Source: Pandoraea pnomenusa (GTDB lineage: Bacteria; Pseudomonadota; Gammaproteobacteria; Burkholderiales; Burkholderiaceae). Taken from it: a DNA stretch of 64,000 nt. Under the pieces are notes generated by a model, which worked only from the letters and a program-made list of their open reading frames with translations, did not search any database and was not told the DNA's origin. Positions 9,649 through 18,667 of the stretch are shown here, in pieces (within the stretch, counting starts at the first letter, position 1; every line of letters starts with the position of its first letter). The translations under genes were made by a program, and so were the position numbers. Where the stretch lies: contig NZ_CP009553.3 in the NCBI RefSeq assembly GCF_000767615.3, forward strand, positions 4,092,001-4,156,000, in the 5' to 3' direction.

Positions 9649-10614
9649 TCACAGATCGAGTGTCAGACGGTCGCCCTTGCAACCCGACACGCAGATCATC
9701 ATCACCTTGTTGGACGCACGCTCGGCCGCGCTGAGCACCGAGTCGCGATGGTCGGGGCAGCCTTCGAGCACGCGCGTCTCGCACGCGCCGCAAACACCCT
9801 CCATGCAGCTGTGTTCGGCGTCGATGCCCGCGGCAAGCAACGTTTCGAGCAGCGTGGCGCCGGCAGGCACCGCAACTTCCCTGCCGGACTTCGCGAGCGT
9901 TACCACGTAGCCCTCGGACGTGGCAGGCGGCGGCGCATCCGGTGCGGCGGAAAAGCGTTCGATATGCACGTGGTCGATGCCGGCTGCGGCGCAGGCCGCC
10001 TCGAACGCGTCGAGCATCACGCCCGGGCCGCAGCAGTAGGCGTGCGTGCCCGCCGGCTGCCCGCTCAGAAAAGCCGCAAGCGATGCCGGCTTGCCGCCGT
10101 GCTGGTCGTCGAAGTGATAGGTCACGTCGCCGCCCAGGGCGTCGAGCTCATCGAGGAACGCCGCCTGCGGCGCCGTGCGGGCGCAGTACATCAGCTTGAC
10201 GCTTCGGCCCAGCGAGCGGAGCCGACGGTACATGCACAGGATCGGCGTCACGCCGATCCCGCCCGCCACCAGCACCGTGTGCTCGGCCGTCTCGTCGAGT
10301 TCGAAGTGGTTGCGCGGCGCCGAAATGTCCAGCGTCATGCCCACGCGGAAGTTGTCGTGAATGAAGCGCGAACCGCCTCGGCTTTTCGGGTCGGCCAGAA
10401 TGCCCAGCACGTAGCGATTCGGCTCGCCGGGAGCATTCACGAGCGAATAGCTGCGCACCAACCCGCTCGGCAGATGCAGGTCGATGTGCGCGCCCGGCGT
10501 GAAATCCGGAAACGGGGTGCCGCTGCCCGACGCGGGCACGAGTTCGATGCTCATGATGCCCGCCGCTTCGTAGCGCAGCGTGCGCACCATTGCCGACAGG
10601 TTTGACTTGCTCAT
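9649..10614 (-). CDS. Phthalate-dioxygenase-reductase-type FMN/2Fe-2S oxidoreductase
   Basis: A 321-residue electron-transfer reductase that passes electrons from NADH through FMN to a plant-type [2Fe-2S] cluster and on to a Rieske oxygenase. Visible parts: the flavin-binding RSYSLVN motif (54-60), the nucleotide motif GGIGVTPI (118-125) and a C-terminal ferredoxin domain with Cys270, Cys275, Cys278 and Cys308 in the CxxxxCxxC...C spacing. This order (FMN, NAD, 2Fe-2S) and length are those of the PDR/VanB family. It lies two genes after the Rieske oxygenase in the same operon and is its likely partner. The start at 10614 follows a purine-rich AGAGAG stretch; the upstream extension of the frame is Arg-rich and unlike the family. 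Confidence 0.93.
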   Translation of the reverse strand: MSKSNLSAMVRTLRYEAAGIMSIELVPASGSGTPFPDFTPGAHIDLHLPSGLVRSYSLVNAPGEPNRYVLGILADPKSRGGSRFIHDNFRVGMTLDISAPRNHFELDETAEHTVLVAGGIGVTPILCMYRRLRSLGRSVKLMYCARTAPQAAFLDELDALGGDVTYHFDDQHGGKPASLAAFLSGQPAGTHAYCCGPGVMLDAFEAACAAAGIDHVHIERFSAAPDAPPPATSEGYVVTLAKSGREVAVPAGATLLETLLAAGIDAEHSCMEGVCGACETRVLEGCPDHRDSVLSAAERASNKVMMICVSGCKGDRLTLDL

Positions 10615-10655
10615 AACGCCGCTCTCTGATGTTGCTGATTCTCTTGTCGTGCGGG

Positions 10656-11102
10656 TCAGCCCGCCACGGACAAATCGATGTCGAGTCGCGCGAACGCCTC
10701 GATCTCCACGCGCAGCTCCGGGAACACGAGGCCGCTCACCTGCACCAGCGTCGAACACGGATACGCACCGCCGTTTGCCGCCACCGCCGCGAAGAACTCG
10801 CGGCGCGCGCGACCGACTTCGTCCTTGTCGGCGATATCGGTCACGTACACCACCAGCTTGTAGACGTTCGCCAGGCGCCCGCCGCCCGCCTCGACCAGCG
10901 CCCGGATCTTGCCCAGCACCACCAGCGTCTGTTCGTAGGTCGTGAGCGGCTTGTCGGCGTTGCGCGTGGCCGGATGCGCGGTCATGCCCGACATCAGGAT
11001 TTCATTGCCGAAGCGAATGCCGTTGCTCCACGTGGCCGTTTCCAGATCGGGCACGGCCACGGCGCGCAGGCGTTGCGCCTCGAGAGGTTGATCGACTGGC
11101 AT
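10656..11102 (-). CDS. RidA (YjgF/YER057c/UK114) family protein
   Basis: A 148-residue RidA-family protein. The family forms trimers; members hydrolyse reactive enamines and imines or, in 2-aminomuconate deaminases, remove ammonia from a ring-cleavage product. The typical fold is visible from WSNGIRFGNEILMSGMTAH through NVYKLVVYVTDI to the conserved C-terminal VQVSGLVFPELRVEIEAFA, including the Arg/Glu of the active-site cleft. The ATG at 11102 lies 17 bp past the Rieske stop. An in-frame GTG at 11123 overlapping that stop (GTGA) is an alternative adding seven residues. Sitting between a Rieske oxygenase and its reductase, it probably acts on a nitrogen-containing intermediate of the pathway, which is inference. 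Confidence 0.85.
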   Translation of the reverse strand: MPVDQPLEAQRLRAVAVPDLETATWSNGIRFGNEILMSGMTAHPATRNADKPLTTYEQTLVVLGKIRALVEAGGGRLANVYKLVVYVTDIADKDEVGRARREFFAAVAANGGAYPCSTLVQVSGLVFPELRVEIEAFARLDIDLSVAG

Positions 11103-11119
11103 GACGTGTCCCGCGCCGA

Positions 11120-12151
11120 TCACGCCTTGCCCGGCTGCATGCGCTCGAGCTCTGCCTTCGCCAGGTTCTTCAGATGGCGACGCAGGCGCACGATGCCCAT
11201 GTCGTGCTGATACAGATGCTCGTGCTGATTGGCGTCGGGCTCCATGTCCTCCAGCATCACGCGATCCTGCTCGAGCACTGCCCAATGGCGCGCCTCGAGA
11301 CGATTGCGGTACAGGAAGCGCCACGTGTCGCGCTGCCAGCCGTCGAGCTTGCGGCAACGCCAGTGGAACACGGCCGCGAGCGTCGGCGAAATCGGCGTGT
11401 AGCTGCCCACGATCACGAAGTTGCCGCCGGGGCCGCCCGTCTTCGGATACGGAATCTCGAGACGCATCCAGTGCGTGCCGGTATCGGCCCACTCGGTCCA
11501 GTCGAAGTTCACATCGCGCTGGCCTTCTTTCTCGAAGACGAAACCACGCTCGGTGTCGCGAATGCGGAACGCCGCCGTGTTGTCGCCCTCGGCCATCGAG
11601 TGCGACTGCTTGTGCAGATAGGTGCCGTGCATCGGGTCCATCACGTTGTCGAGCACGTAACGGTAGTCGCCCTTCCACTCCGTGTAGCACAGGAACGACG
11701 AGAAAGCGCCGTCGGCGTCGAGCTCTTCCGGCAGCACCAGCGGCGGCGGCGTGTCGATGTTGCCGGTGGCGTTGTACAGCCAGATCGCGTCATTGCGTTC
11801 GACGATGTGGTAGGCCTGCGTGGGACGCGAGCCTTCGAGCTTGCAGCCCGGGCTGCCCGGCACGCGCATGACGGTGCCATCGCAGCGTACCTGCACCCCG
11901 TGATAGCCGCAGGCGATGCGGTCGCCCATCACGATCCCCTTGGAGAGCGGTGCGCCGCGGTGCGGGCAATGGTCGTCGAGGGCGTGGACCTGATTGTCCT
12001 GATCGCGCCAGAACACGAGCTTCTTGCCCAGACGTCGCAGCGAGACCGGCTCGCGGCCGACCATGTGCGACGGGCAGATCGGATACCAGAGGTTCTTCAG
12101 GCCGCGCTCGAGAATGGCGTCGGCGGTAAGAATGGGTTGTTGCGTAGTCAT
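11120..12151 (-). CDS. Rieske non-haem iron oxygenase, alpha subunit
   Basis: A 343-residue ring-hydroxylating or demethylating oxygenase subunit. The N-terminal Rieske domain carries the full 2Fe-2S signature: Cys62-x-His64 (CPHRG) and Cys81-x2-His84 (CGYHG). The catalytic domain has the mononuclear-iron motif DNVMDPMHGTYLH with His175 and His180 as ligands and Asp168/Asn169 bridging to the neighbouring cluster. Size and spacing fit the phthalate 4,5-dioxygenase/vanillate demethylase group, which needs only a PDR-type reductase, as found downstream. No beta subunit is seen. The start at 12151 is preferred because GGAG lies nine bases upstream; a second ATG at 12160 has no room for a ribosome site. 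The substrate cannot be assigned. Confidence 0.94.
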   Translation of the reverse strand: MTTQQPILTADAILERGLKNLWYPICPSHMVGREPVSLRRLGKKLVFWRDQDNQVHALDDHCPHRGAPLSKGIVMGDRIACGYHGVQVRCDGTVMRVPGSPGCKLEGSRPTQAYHIVERNDAIWLYNATGNIDTPPPLVLPEELDADGAFSSFLCYTEWKGDYRYVLDNVMDPMHGTYLHKQSHSMAEGDNTAAFRIRDTERGFVFEKEGQRDVNFDWTEWADTGTHWMRLEIPYPKTGGPGGNFVIVGSYTPISPTLAAVFHWRCRKLDGWQRDTWRFLYRNRLEARHWAVLEQDRVMLEDMEPDANQHEHLYQHDMGIVRLRRHLKNLAKAELERMQPGKA

Positions 12152-12216
12152 GGGGGACATCTCCGTCGCAGTCGCCGGGCGCAGGCAGCACTCGGCGATC
12201 GCGCAATGTTTGGGGT

Positions 12217-12438
12217 TTACTCTTCGGCCAGCCGGGCGATCTGCGCCTTGTAGATTTCTTCGGTCCACACGTCGCCTTCCTGCGGGCCGGGGCCGGTACG
12301 GTTCAGATAGGCCACGAGGCCTGCCAGATCGTGCGTGCCGGCGGCGTAGGCGCGCTCGATGGCGTCGCCCAGCAGGCTTTCGTATTGCGTCGGCTCATGG
12401 CGACGCGCCTGATGCGGTTCGAGATAACGGTCCATCAT
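12217..12438 (-). CDS. 73-residue small protein of Rieske operon (recombinase-like HTH family?)
   Basis: A short acidic helical protein, MMDRYLEPHQARRHEPTQ onward, ending AQIARLAEE. Its ATG overlaps the stop of the preceding 120-residue gene (ATGA), and GGAGG lies just upstream, so translation is coupled and the gene is surely real. The middle (LLGDAIERAYAAGTHDLAGLVAYLNRTG) looks like two helices with a turn. From memory it resembles small proteins named recombinase-like helix-turn-helix that sit beside Rieske oxygenases; that label is unverified and says little. Because it is encoded with the oxygenase, a role as an accessory or small subunit is more likely than DNA binding. No function is assigned. 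Confidence 0.7.
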   Translation of the reverse strand: MMDRYLEPHQARRHEPTQYESLLGDAIERAYAAGTHDLAGLVAYLNRTGPGPQEGDVWTEEIYKAQIARLAEE

Positions 12439-12797
12439 TTCCCTCCATTGCGAACCCGTTCGCGAATGCGCGCATGCACGGGTACGAAGTCGTAAGTCGG
12501 ATAGCATTCGGTGCGAAACACGCCCCATGCCGAGCGCTCCAGCTCCACATTGACCACCGGCAACAAATGCGGTGGCAATTCGAGCGTGACGATCTGGCCG
12601 AACCCCATCGCGACCGTCCACGACACGACCTTGACGCCCTCGGGCGGGAAGCGCTCCCACCATTCGGCCGCCTTCAGCCGCTCCTGGAAATCGTCGAGAT
12701 TGTTCGACTGATCGTGGCGCAGGAACACCGTGAGCAGCATCGTGCCGGATGGCCCGGCCGGTGACTCGTCCGGCGTTGCGATTGCGTTCTGGCTCAT
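12435..12797 (-). CDS. Uncharacterised 120-residue operon protein
   Basis: Not recognised. A soluble 120-residue protein with a ~20-residue disordered Ser/Pro start, then an alternating strand/helix pattern: LLTVFLRHDQSNNLDDFQ, VVSWTVAMGFGQIVTLELPP, WGVFRTECYPTYDFVPV. The layout suggests a small alpha/beta (ferredoxin-like or dimeric barrel) domain. It has no cysteine cluster, signal peptide or membrane segment. GAGG precedes the ATG at 12797. It sits 13 bp after the substrate-binding-protein gene and overlaps the 73-residue gene by four bases, upstream of the Rieske alpha gene. The pairing of these two small genes with the oxygenase suggests an accessory role for the enzyme, which is inference. 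Confidence 0.75.
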   Translation of the reverse strand: MSQNAIATPDESPAGPSGTMLLTVFLRHDQSNNLDDFQERLKAAEWWERFPPEGVKVVSWTVAMGFGQIVTLELPPHLLPVVNVELERSAWGVFRTECYPTYDFVPVHARIRERVRNGGK

Positions 12798-12810
12798 GAG
12801 GCGCCTCGCC

Positions 12811-13821
12811 TTACTGCACGAATTGATTGGTGAACAGGTCGGCCGGGTTCGACTTCTCGCGAATCACCTTTTCCTGCGCATAGAAGTCCTGCAGCTTGGT
12901 CACGCGCGCCGGATCGAAGGCGCCCAGGCGTTGCTGCCCCGGATACACATTACGCGCGTAGTACGTGAGAATCTTCTCGATCTCGGCTTCCTTGCCCTTG
13001 TAGCCCGGCACGCTCGCGCAGTATTCCTTCGCGGCGCCGGCCGGATCGCGCATGATCTCGGCCACCGACTTGATCGTGGCGCGCACGAACTTGCGAATCA
13101 TCTCCGGGCGCTCGGCAATGGTCTTGTCCGAGGCCAGGATGGCCTGCGCCATGCCGGGGAAGTACTTGTCGGTCGACGTCATGGTGATCTTCACCCCGGC
13201 GTCCTCGATGTTCTGCGCCCACTCGGGCGTGCCGACCATCGCTTCGGCCTTGCCCGTGGCGACCTGCTGCCACACACCCGCCGGTCCGGCGCCCTGGATG
13301 CGGGCGTCGTTGCGCGTGAGACCGGCCGAGGCCAGCAGGCCGAGCGTGGCGTAGAAACCGGTGTCCTGATAGGCCAGCACGGTGATCGTCTTGCCCTTCA
13401 GGTCGGCGGGCGACTTGATGTTCGCGTCGTCGCGCACGACCAGCTGGTGCAGCGTGCGTCCGCCAAGCAGCGCCACGCCCTTGATGGTGATGCCGTTCGG
13501 ACGCAGCACGATCGGCGTGTCGCCCAGGCCGCCGCCCAGGTCGCCGTTGCCCGACGCGAGCTGCTTGCCCACGTCGGCGCCGCCCTGCACGGTCAGCCAG
13601 CGCACCGACAGGCCTTCGGCCGCGTAGTAGCCCTTCTTCTCGGCCAGCATCAGCGGCGCGAACGCCGGCAGGTTCGCCGGGGCCGGGAGCAGATAGGTGA
13701 TCTGCTGCGTGGCCGGTTGCGCCATGGCGGGCGCGGCCAGCCCCGAAAGACCGGCCACGGCGCACAGGCCGGCCGTCAGAAAGGCGCGGCGCGCCAACGA
13801 TCCACGGAAAATCGACAACAT
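12811..13821 (-). CDS. ABC transporter substrate-binding protein, NMT1/SsuA type
   Basis: A 336-residue periplasmic solute-binding protein. The N-terminus has a twin-arginine-like RRAFL followed by a hydrophobic stretch and a cleavage site near PAMAQP, so export by Tat is possible. The mature part shows the family pattern: a first-lobe strand ITYLLPAPANLPAFAPLMLAE, GLSVRWLTVQGGADVGKQL, and the interlobe KGKTITVLAYQDTGFYATLGLL. Members bind taurine, sulfonates, nitriles, thiamine precursors or aromatic acids. Its permease and ATPase partners are at the other end of the same operon (22093-23785), so the three form one importer whose ligand is probably the substrate degraded here. Confidence 0.9.
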   Translation of the reverse strand: MLSIFRGSLARRAFLTAGLCAVAGLSGLAAPAMAQPATQQITYLLPAPANLPAFAPLMLAEKKGYYAAEGLSVRWLTVQGGADVGKQLASGNGDLGGGLGDTPIVLRPNGITIKGVALLGGRTLHQLVVRDDANIKSPADLKGKTITVLAYQDTGFYATLGLLASAGLTRNDARIQGAGPAGVWQQVATGKAEAMVGTPEWAQNIEDAGVKITMTSTDKYFPGMAQAILASDKTIAERPEMIRKFVRATIKSVAEIMRDPAGAAKEYCASVPGYKGKEAEIEKILTYYARNVYPGQQRLGAFDPARVTKLQDFYAQEKVIREKSNPADLFTNQFVQ

Positions 13822-13894
13822 ATCTCTGCCTCGCTCAGTTGCGGTTACCGCGATGCCCCGTGCATCGCGGCTTGTTCTGCCATCACTTGCCCGA

Positions 13895-15391
13895 TCAGAC
13901 CTTGCCCGCCCAGCCGAGCGGGTTGTCGTTCATGCCCCAGTAGAGGCTTTTCTGATGGGTGTATTCCAACAATCCCAGACGCCCCTTCTCACGCCCCATG
14001 CCGCTCTCCTTCCAGCCGCCGAACGGCGTCGAGATCGAGAACTGCTTGTAGGTATTGATCCAGACGGTCCCCGTTTCCAGCGCACGACCGATGCGCCACG
14101 CGCGCTTGTAGTCGCGCGTCCAGATGCCCGCGGCAAGTCCGTAGACGCTGTCGTTGGCCTCGGCCAGCAAATCGTCCTCGTTCTCGAACGGCAGCACGGC
14201 GAGCACGGGTCCGAAGATTTCCTCCTGCACCATGCGCGCCCGATTGGTCAGGCCCTCGATGATGGTCGGCGAGTAGAAATATCCCTTCTCGCGACCGTCG
14301 CCCACCGGCCGCTCGCCGCCGCACAGCAGGCGACCGCCCTCCTCCAGTCCGATAGCGACATAACGTTCGATCGACTCACGGTGCGCCGACGTGACGAGCG
14401 GGCCCATTTGCGTATCTTCACGCAGCGGATCGCCAACGCGCAGCTGCTTCGCCCCGGCGACCAGACGCTCGAGGAACGTGTCGAAGATGGCCTTGTGCAC
14501 GAACAGGCGCGAGCCCGCGATGCACGATTCGCCCGACGAACTGAAGATGCCGTAGAGCACACCGGCCACGGCATGGTCGATATCGGCGTCCTCGAACACG
14601 ATGGTCGGCGACTTGCCGCCTAGCTCCAGCGACACAGGCATGAGCTTCTCGGCGGCCAGACGCGCAATGCCGCGGCCGACTTCCGTGCCGCCCGTGAAGG
14701 CGACCTTCCTGACCTTGGGATGGCGCACCAGAATGTCGCCGATCACCGAGCCCTTGCCCGGCAGCACCGACAGCACACCACGCGGCACACCGGCGGCTTC
14801 GCAGATGCGGCCGAGTTCGAGCGAGGCGAGCGGCGTGACTTCCGCGGGCTTGAGCACCACGGCGTTGCCGGCGGCGAGCGCGGGCGCCAGCTTCTGCGCA
14901 TCGGATGCGATCGGCGAGTTCCACGGCGTGATGGCGGCCACGACGCCCAGCGGTTCGTGCACGCTCATGGTGAGGTAATCGCCACGCGAGGGCGTGAGCG
15001 TTTCCTCCAGCGTCTCCAGGCACGAGGCGAAGTACCGGAAAGTGCCCGCCGCGCTTGCCACGAGCGCGCGCGTCTCGCTGATCGGCTTGCCGTTGTCGCG
15101 GCGTTGCAGATGCGCGAGCGCCTCGGCGCGTTGCGTGATGCCGTCGGCAACACGATGCAGCACGGCAGCGCGTTGATGCGGCTTGAGGCCCGCCCAGTCG
15201 GCACGGCGCCACGCCGCATCGGCCGCTTCCACGGCTTCGACGGCGTCCTCGGCGCCGGCTGCCGCGATCTCGGCATTCACACTCTCGTCGGCGGGATACA
15301 GGCTCTGATAGCGCTTGCCGGTACCGGCGCGCCATTCGCCGCCGACCAGAATGTCGCTCGAAAATCCCTGCAGCAAATCTTGATGGCTCAT
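13895..15391 (-). CDS. NAD(P)-dependent aldehyde dehydrogenase
   Basis: A 498-residue ALDH-superfamily enzyme oxidising an aldehyde to an acid. The catalytic set is intact: Asn158 (PWNSP), general base Glu256 (LELGGKSP) and nucleophile Cys290 (SSGESCIAG); the nucleotide-binding FTGGTEVG and KPAE motifs are also present. Length and motifs fit the betaine-aldehyde and hydroxymuconic/aminomuconic-semialdehyde dehydrogenase groups. In a meta-cleavage pathway with an extradiol enzyme and a RidA protein, a muconic-type semialdehyde is a reasonable substrate, but this is inference. It lies 13 bp after the aspartate-dehydrogenase-like gene. The start MSHQDLLQGF is the only ATG near the family N-terminus. 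Confidence 0.92.
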   Translation of the reverse strand: MSHQDLLQGFSSDILVGGEWRAGTGKRYQSLYPADESVNAEIAAAGAEDAVEAVEAADAAWRRADWAGLKPHQRAAVLHRVADGITQRAEALAHLQRRDNGKPISETRALVASAAGTFRYFASCLETLEETLTPSRGDYLTMSVHEPLGVVAAITPWNSPIASDAQKLAPALAAGNAVVLKPAEVTPLASLELGRICEAAGVPRGVLSVLPGKGSVIGDILVRHPKVRKVAFTGGTEVGRGIARLAAEKLMPVSLELGGKSPTIVFEDADIDHAVAGVLYGIFSSSGESCIAGSRLFVHKAIFDTFLERLVAGAKQLRVGDPLREDTQMGPLVTSAHRESIERYVAIGLEEGGRLLCGGERPVGDGREKGYFYSPTIIEGLTNRARMVQEEIFGPVLAVLPFENEDDLLAEANDSVYGLAAGIWTRDYKRAWRIGRALETGTVWINTYKQFSISTPFGGWKESGMGREKGRLGLLEYTHQKSLYWGMNDNPLGWAGKV

Positions 15392-15404
15392 GATGCGGTT
15401 CCTG

Positions 15405-16223
15405 CTAGATCACACAGTTCGCGACGCGATTGCGCAGCGCGCGAATGGCCGAATACGCGGTCAGCGCCGAGGTCTTGGGATTGTCCGGCAACGGTTTGCC
15501 GCACATCTCCAGCGACATTTCGCCGAACGCACCGCGCGCCGCGATGTGGTGCACGTTGCGCGTGGTCGCCGGGTCGGCGATCAGACGCACGCGCGTGGCG
15601 TCGAGACCCAGGCCCGCGATGGCGACCGTGGCCGCCACGTTCGCGTTCTTCGGATACAGGCGCGCCGCTTCGCGGGCGCTGCCTTCGAAGATCACGGTGG
15701 CGCTCGTGAGCGACGCGAGATCGCACACGTGCTCGGCGGGCGTGCCCTGCCATCCCAGCGGAGGCTTGCGGCCCGTGTACAGCACTTCGTCCAACCCGCC
15801 CTCGCGCGCGGCGGCAATCGCGTCGATGCCGCCAATGGCGCCCGAGAGCAGCGTGACGGTCGAGGCGCCGTCTCTCGCGGCCTGCTCCAGCGCGGTCAGC
15901 AGCGCGGTGTCGGACAGCGCACCGATGGAGGCGACCGCGCAGTCGACGCCCGACTTGAGCAACGGCACGACATGTCCGGACAGAGCGCTGTGGCCGGCAC
16001 ACTCCAGAACGAAATCCGGACGGCTCGACAGGGCGTCCGCCGAGGACACCACCTCGGTGCCCTCGCGCACGCTTTCGCGCACGCGGGCGGCCGCGTCCTC
16101 CGGCACGATCACGTGGCCCACGCGCAGGTGCGGATCGCTCGCGCACGCTTCGTAGACCTTCGAGCCGATCGCACCGAAGCCGATCAGCGCGACGTCGACG
16201 GGACGATGATTCAGCTCATGCAT
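15405..16223 (-). CDS. Aspartate dehydrogenase-like NAD(P)-dependent amino acid dehydrogenase
   Basis: A 272-residue protein of the aspartate dehydrogenase (NadX) family. The N-terminal Rossmann fold has [10 protein letters not shown] at 11-20; the second domain carries the family segments [35 protein letters not shown] and [13 protein letters not shown], with the active-site His in the last. Family members convert L-aspartate to iminoaspartate/oxaloacetate and ammonia, or the reverse. It overlaps the TPP-enzyme gene by eight bases, so the start at 16223 is coupled; the longer frame upstream lies wholly inside that gene. There is no quinolinate synthase nearby, so a role in NAD synthesis is unlikely; it probably handles an amino or imino intermediate of this catabolic operon. 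Confidence 0.88.
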   Translation of the reverse strand: MHELNHRPVDVALIGFGAIGSKVYEACASDPHLRVGHVIVPEDAAARVRESVREGTEVVSSADALSSRPDFVLECAGHSALSGHVVPLLKSGVDCAVASIGALSDTALLTALEQAARDGASTVTLLSGAIGGIDAIAAAREGGLDEVLYTGRKPPLGWQGTPAEHVCDLASLTSATVIFEGSAREAARLYPKNANVAATVAIAGLGLDATRVRLIADPATTRNVHHIAARGAFGEMSLEMCGKPLPDNPKTSALTAYSAIRALRNRVANCVI

Positions 16224-17868
16224 TGGCGGGCTCCCGGACCGGCGGGCCGGCAAAGTGAGACGCGAAGTTGCCGACCGACAGCATGTCGACCTCCAGCAGT
16301 ACCGGGCCGTCGTGCGCGACGGCGCGCGCCACCGCGCTCTGCGCCTGGTCGATGTGCGTGATGCGTTCATGCTTGAGTTGCAGGCTCGCGCAAAACGCGG
16401 CGAAATCCGGTTGGTGCAGTTGCACGTAGTGACGACGGCCGCCGTACTGCGCGTCCTGAATGTTGCGGATCACGCCGTAGCACTGGTCGTTCATCAGCAG
16501 GATCACGACCGGCGCCTTCTCCTGCACTGCCGTGGCGAGCTCGCCCACGTTGACCATGAGGCCGCCGTCGCCGCACAGCGCGACGGTCTTCTTCGCATTG
16601 CCCGCGAGCGCCGCGCCAATGCCCATCTGCATGCCCTGACCGATGCCGCCGCCGAGCGCGTGCACCCCGGCGCGCGGCGAAAAGATCTTCAGCAGGCGAT
16701 TGCCCCACGTGCTGTTCGAGATCGTGACGTCTCGCACCCAGTTGAAATCACGGCCCAGCGCGCCTTGCAGCGCGGCCACGAGCTGACGATACGGACCGAG
16801 CCCTTGCGCGACCTGGTCGATCGCCGCGTCGCGCGCGGCCGCCAGATCGGCGTGGAATGCCGGATCGACCGACAGACGCCCCTGCAGGCGGTCGGCCAAC
16901 GCGTTGAGCACGCGCGAGGCGTCGCCCTGCACGAAGAGGTCGTTGCGGTAGCCGCGATTGTCCGCGAGCCCGTCGGCATCGACCCGGTACAGCGGACGCG
17001 GCAGCGCGAGCTTGTACTTGAGCGTCTCGTTGCCGCGCAGGCGCGAACCGACGACGAGCACCGCGTCGCAAGTCCTGTAGAACTTCTCGACCGTCGGGTG
17101 AATGTTGAACGCGCCGAGCGTGGCGGCGTGGTCTTCCGGCACGATGCCGCGCCCCTGCACGCTCGTCACCACGCCGAAGCCCATGTCGACCAGACGCTTC
17201 ACGGCCGCTTCCGCGCCCCGGGCGCCGCCGCCCAGCCACAGCAGCGGACGATGCGCCGCCGCCAGCTTGTCGGCCAGCTCCGCCACGCGAGCCTCGTCAT
17301 GCGTGGGTACGGGAATGTGCGGCGCCGCGAGATCGGACGGCCACTCGATTTCGGCGGCCTGGATGTCGATCGGAATCTCCACGCTGACCGGGCCGGTCGG
17401 CGCCGTGAGCGCGGCGCGCACCGCTTCGCGCACCGTCGACAACGCCGTGTCCACGCAGCGCACGCGATAGGCCGCCTTGGAGATCGAGTTCAGCATGCTG
17501 AGCTGGTCCGGCGCTTCGTGGATGTACGCCAGATCGCGGTCGAGGAATTCCGTCTCGATCTGACCGGTGATGTGCAGCACGGGCGTGCCCGCCGTGAGCG
17601 CTTCGACCATGGCGCCGGCGGCATTGCCCGCGGCGGTGCCCGTGCTCGTGAACGCCACGCCGAGGCCACCCGACACGCGCGACAGGCCGTCGGCCATGTT
17701 CAGCGCGCCGGCTTCGCCGCGTGCGCCCACATAGCGGATTTTTTCGCGACGCGCGATGGCGTCGAGGATCGGCATGTTGTGAATCGAGATCACGCCAAAT
17801 GCGGTCTGCACGCCGCACTGTTCGAGAAACGCCGCGATGACTTCGCCGACGGTGGTTTTGTTAGACAT
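16216..17868 (-). CDS. Thiamine-diphosphate-dependent enzyme (acetolactate synthase/benzoylformate decarboxylase family)
   Basis: A 550-residue three-domain ThDP enzyme. Glu52 in [14 protein letters not shown] is the residue that activates the cofactor. The central domain covers about 190-330. The C-terminal PP domain has the Mg-ThDP motif beginning GDGG and ending LMNDQCYG. The length is typical of AHAS-like decarboxylases, but the FAD-site features of true acetolactate synthase are not evident, so a 2-oxo-acid decarboxylase or carboligase is more likely. Its 3' end overlaps the AspDH-like gene and its 5' end overlaps the SDR gene (eight bases each), tying three steps together. A decarboxylase making an aldehyde for the adjacent dehydrogenase is a sensible reading, but inferred. 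Confidence 0.88.
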   Translation of the reverse strand: MSNKTTVGEVIAAFLEQCGVQTAFGVISIHNMPILDAIARREKIRYVGARGEAGALNMADGLSRVSGGLGVAFTSTGTAAGNAAGAMVEALTAGTPVLHITGQIETEFLDRDLAYIHEAPDQLSMLNSISKAAYRVRCVDTALSTVREAVRAALTAPTGPVSVEIPIDIQAAEIEWPSDLAAPHIPVPTHDEARVAELADKLAAAHRPLLWLGGGARGAEAAVKRLVDMGFGVVTSVQGRGIVPEDHAATLGAFNIHPTVEKFYRTCDAVLVVGSRLRGNETLKYKLALPRPLYRVDADGLADNRGYRNDLFVQGDASRVLNALADRLQGRLSVDPAFHADLAAARDAAIDQVAQGLGPYRQLVAALQGALGRDFNWVRDVTISNSTWGNRLLKIFSPRAGVHALGGGIGQGMQMGIGAALAGNAKKTVALCGDGGLMVNVGELATAVQEKAPVVILLMNDQCYGVIRNIQDAQYGGRRHYVQLHQPDFAAFCASLQLKHERITHIDQAQSAVARAVAHDGPVLLEVDMLSVGNFASHFAGPPVREPANA

Positions 17869-18667
17869 GTCTTGCCAGGCCTCCGGAAACATCGATGTGG
17901 CTGCCCGTCGTATAGGACGATTGCGGGCTGGCCAGGAAAAAGATCGCCGCGGCCGCCTCTTCAGGCTTGCCCAGACGTTGCAACTGGATTTGCTTCTTGC
18001 GCGCGAGCTCCCCGGTCCACTCCTGCCAGGTCTTGCCTTCGCCCTGCTCGGCAAAGCGCCGCCGCCACTGCCCCGACTCCACCAGTCCGATCAGGATCGA
18101 GTTGACGCGAATGCGATCGGGGGCGAACTCGCTTGCCATCGATCGCACCAGGTTCTGGATGCCGGCGCGCGCCGACGAGGTCGCCACCATGTGCGGCTCG
18201 GGCTGCAGCGCAAGCAGCGAATTGACGCAGACGATGGCCGCATCCCCGGTCTCGCCCGCGGCCTCGCGCAGCATCGGCAGGCAGGCGCGGGTGGTGCGGA
18301 TCACGCTGAAGTATTTCAGTTCGAGCTCTTCGCGCCAGGCGTCGTCGGTGGTGTCCGCGAACGTCGAGACACGGCCCTGGCCCGCATTGTTGACAAGCAT
18401 GTCGAGACGGCCGAATTCGTCGCGGATACGCGCGGCGAGCGCCGCAACGTCGCTCTCGACGAGCACGTTGCATTGCGCCGCGATGAGGCGCGCCTGCGGG
18501 TGACGCTCGCGCAGATGCGCCTCGGCCTGCGCCAGACGTTCCGGGTTGCGCCCGCAAATCGCCACGGCCGCACCGGCGTCGAGCAGGCGCCCGGCCGTGG
18601 CGAGGCCGATGCCGGACGTGCCGCCCGTGACCAGCGCCGCGCGTGAGGAGAGGTCGATCTTGATCAT
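17861..18667 (-). CDS. SDR-family protein lacking the usual Tyr-Lys catalytic pair
   Basis: A 268-residue short-chain dehydrogenase/reductase. The cofactor motif GGTSGIG (15-21), NNAG (93-96) and Ser150 (VNSLLAL) are present, with C-terminal VSGGLA. The YxxxK active-site motif is not: the aligned segment reads T163-S-S-A-R167, followed by AG as in the family. Some SDR groups have such changes, so it may bind a nucleotide but work differently or be a structural partner. Its ATG overlaps the IclR stop (ATGA) and its own stop overlaps the TPP-enzyme start, so it is translated with both. Role unknown; fold confident. Confidence 0.85.
   Translation of the reverse strand: MIKIDLSSRAALVTGGTSGIGLATAGRLLDAGAAVAICGRNPERLAQAEAHLRERHPQARLIAAQCNVLVESDVAALAARIRDEFGRLDMLVNNAGQGRVSTFADTTDDAWREELELKYFSVIRTTRACLPMLREAAGETGDAAIVCVNSLLALQPEPHMVATSSARAGIQNLVRSMASEFAPDRIRVNSILIGLVESGQWRRRFAEQGEGKTWQEWTGELARKKQIQLQRLGKPEEAAAAIFFLASPQSSYTTGSHIDVSGGLARHV

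Noticed and set aside
16255..18105. 616-codon plus-strand frame
   Set aside because: Antisense to the ThDP-enzyme gene, which has intact motifs; the frame codes only for His/Arg-rich shadow sequence.
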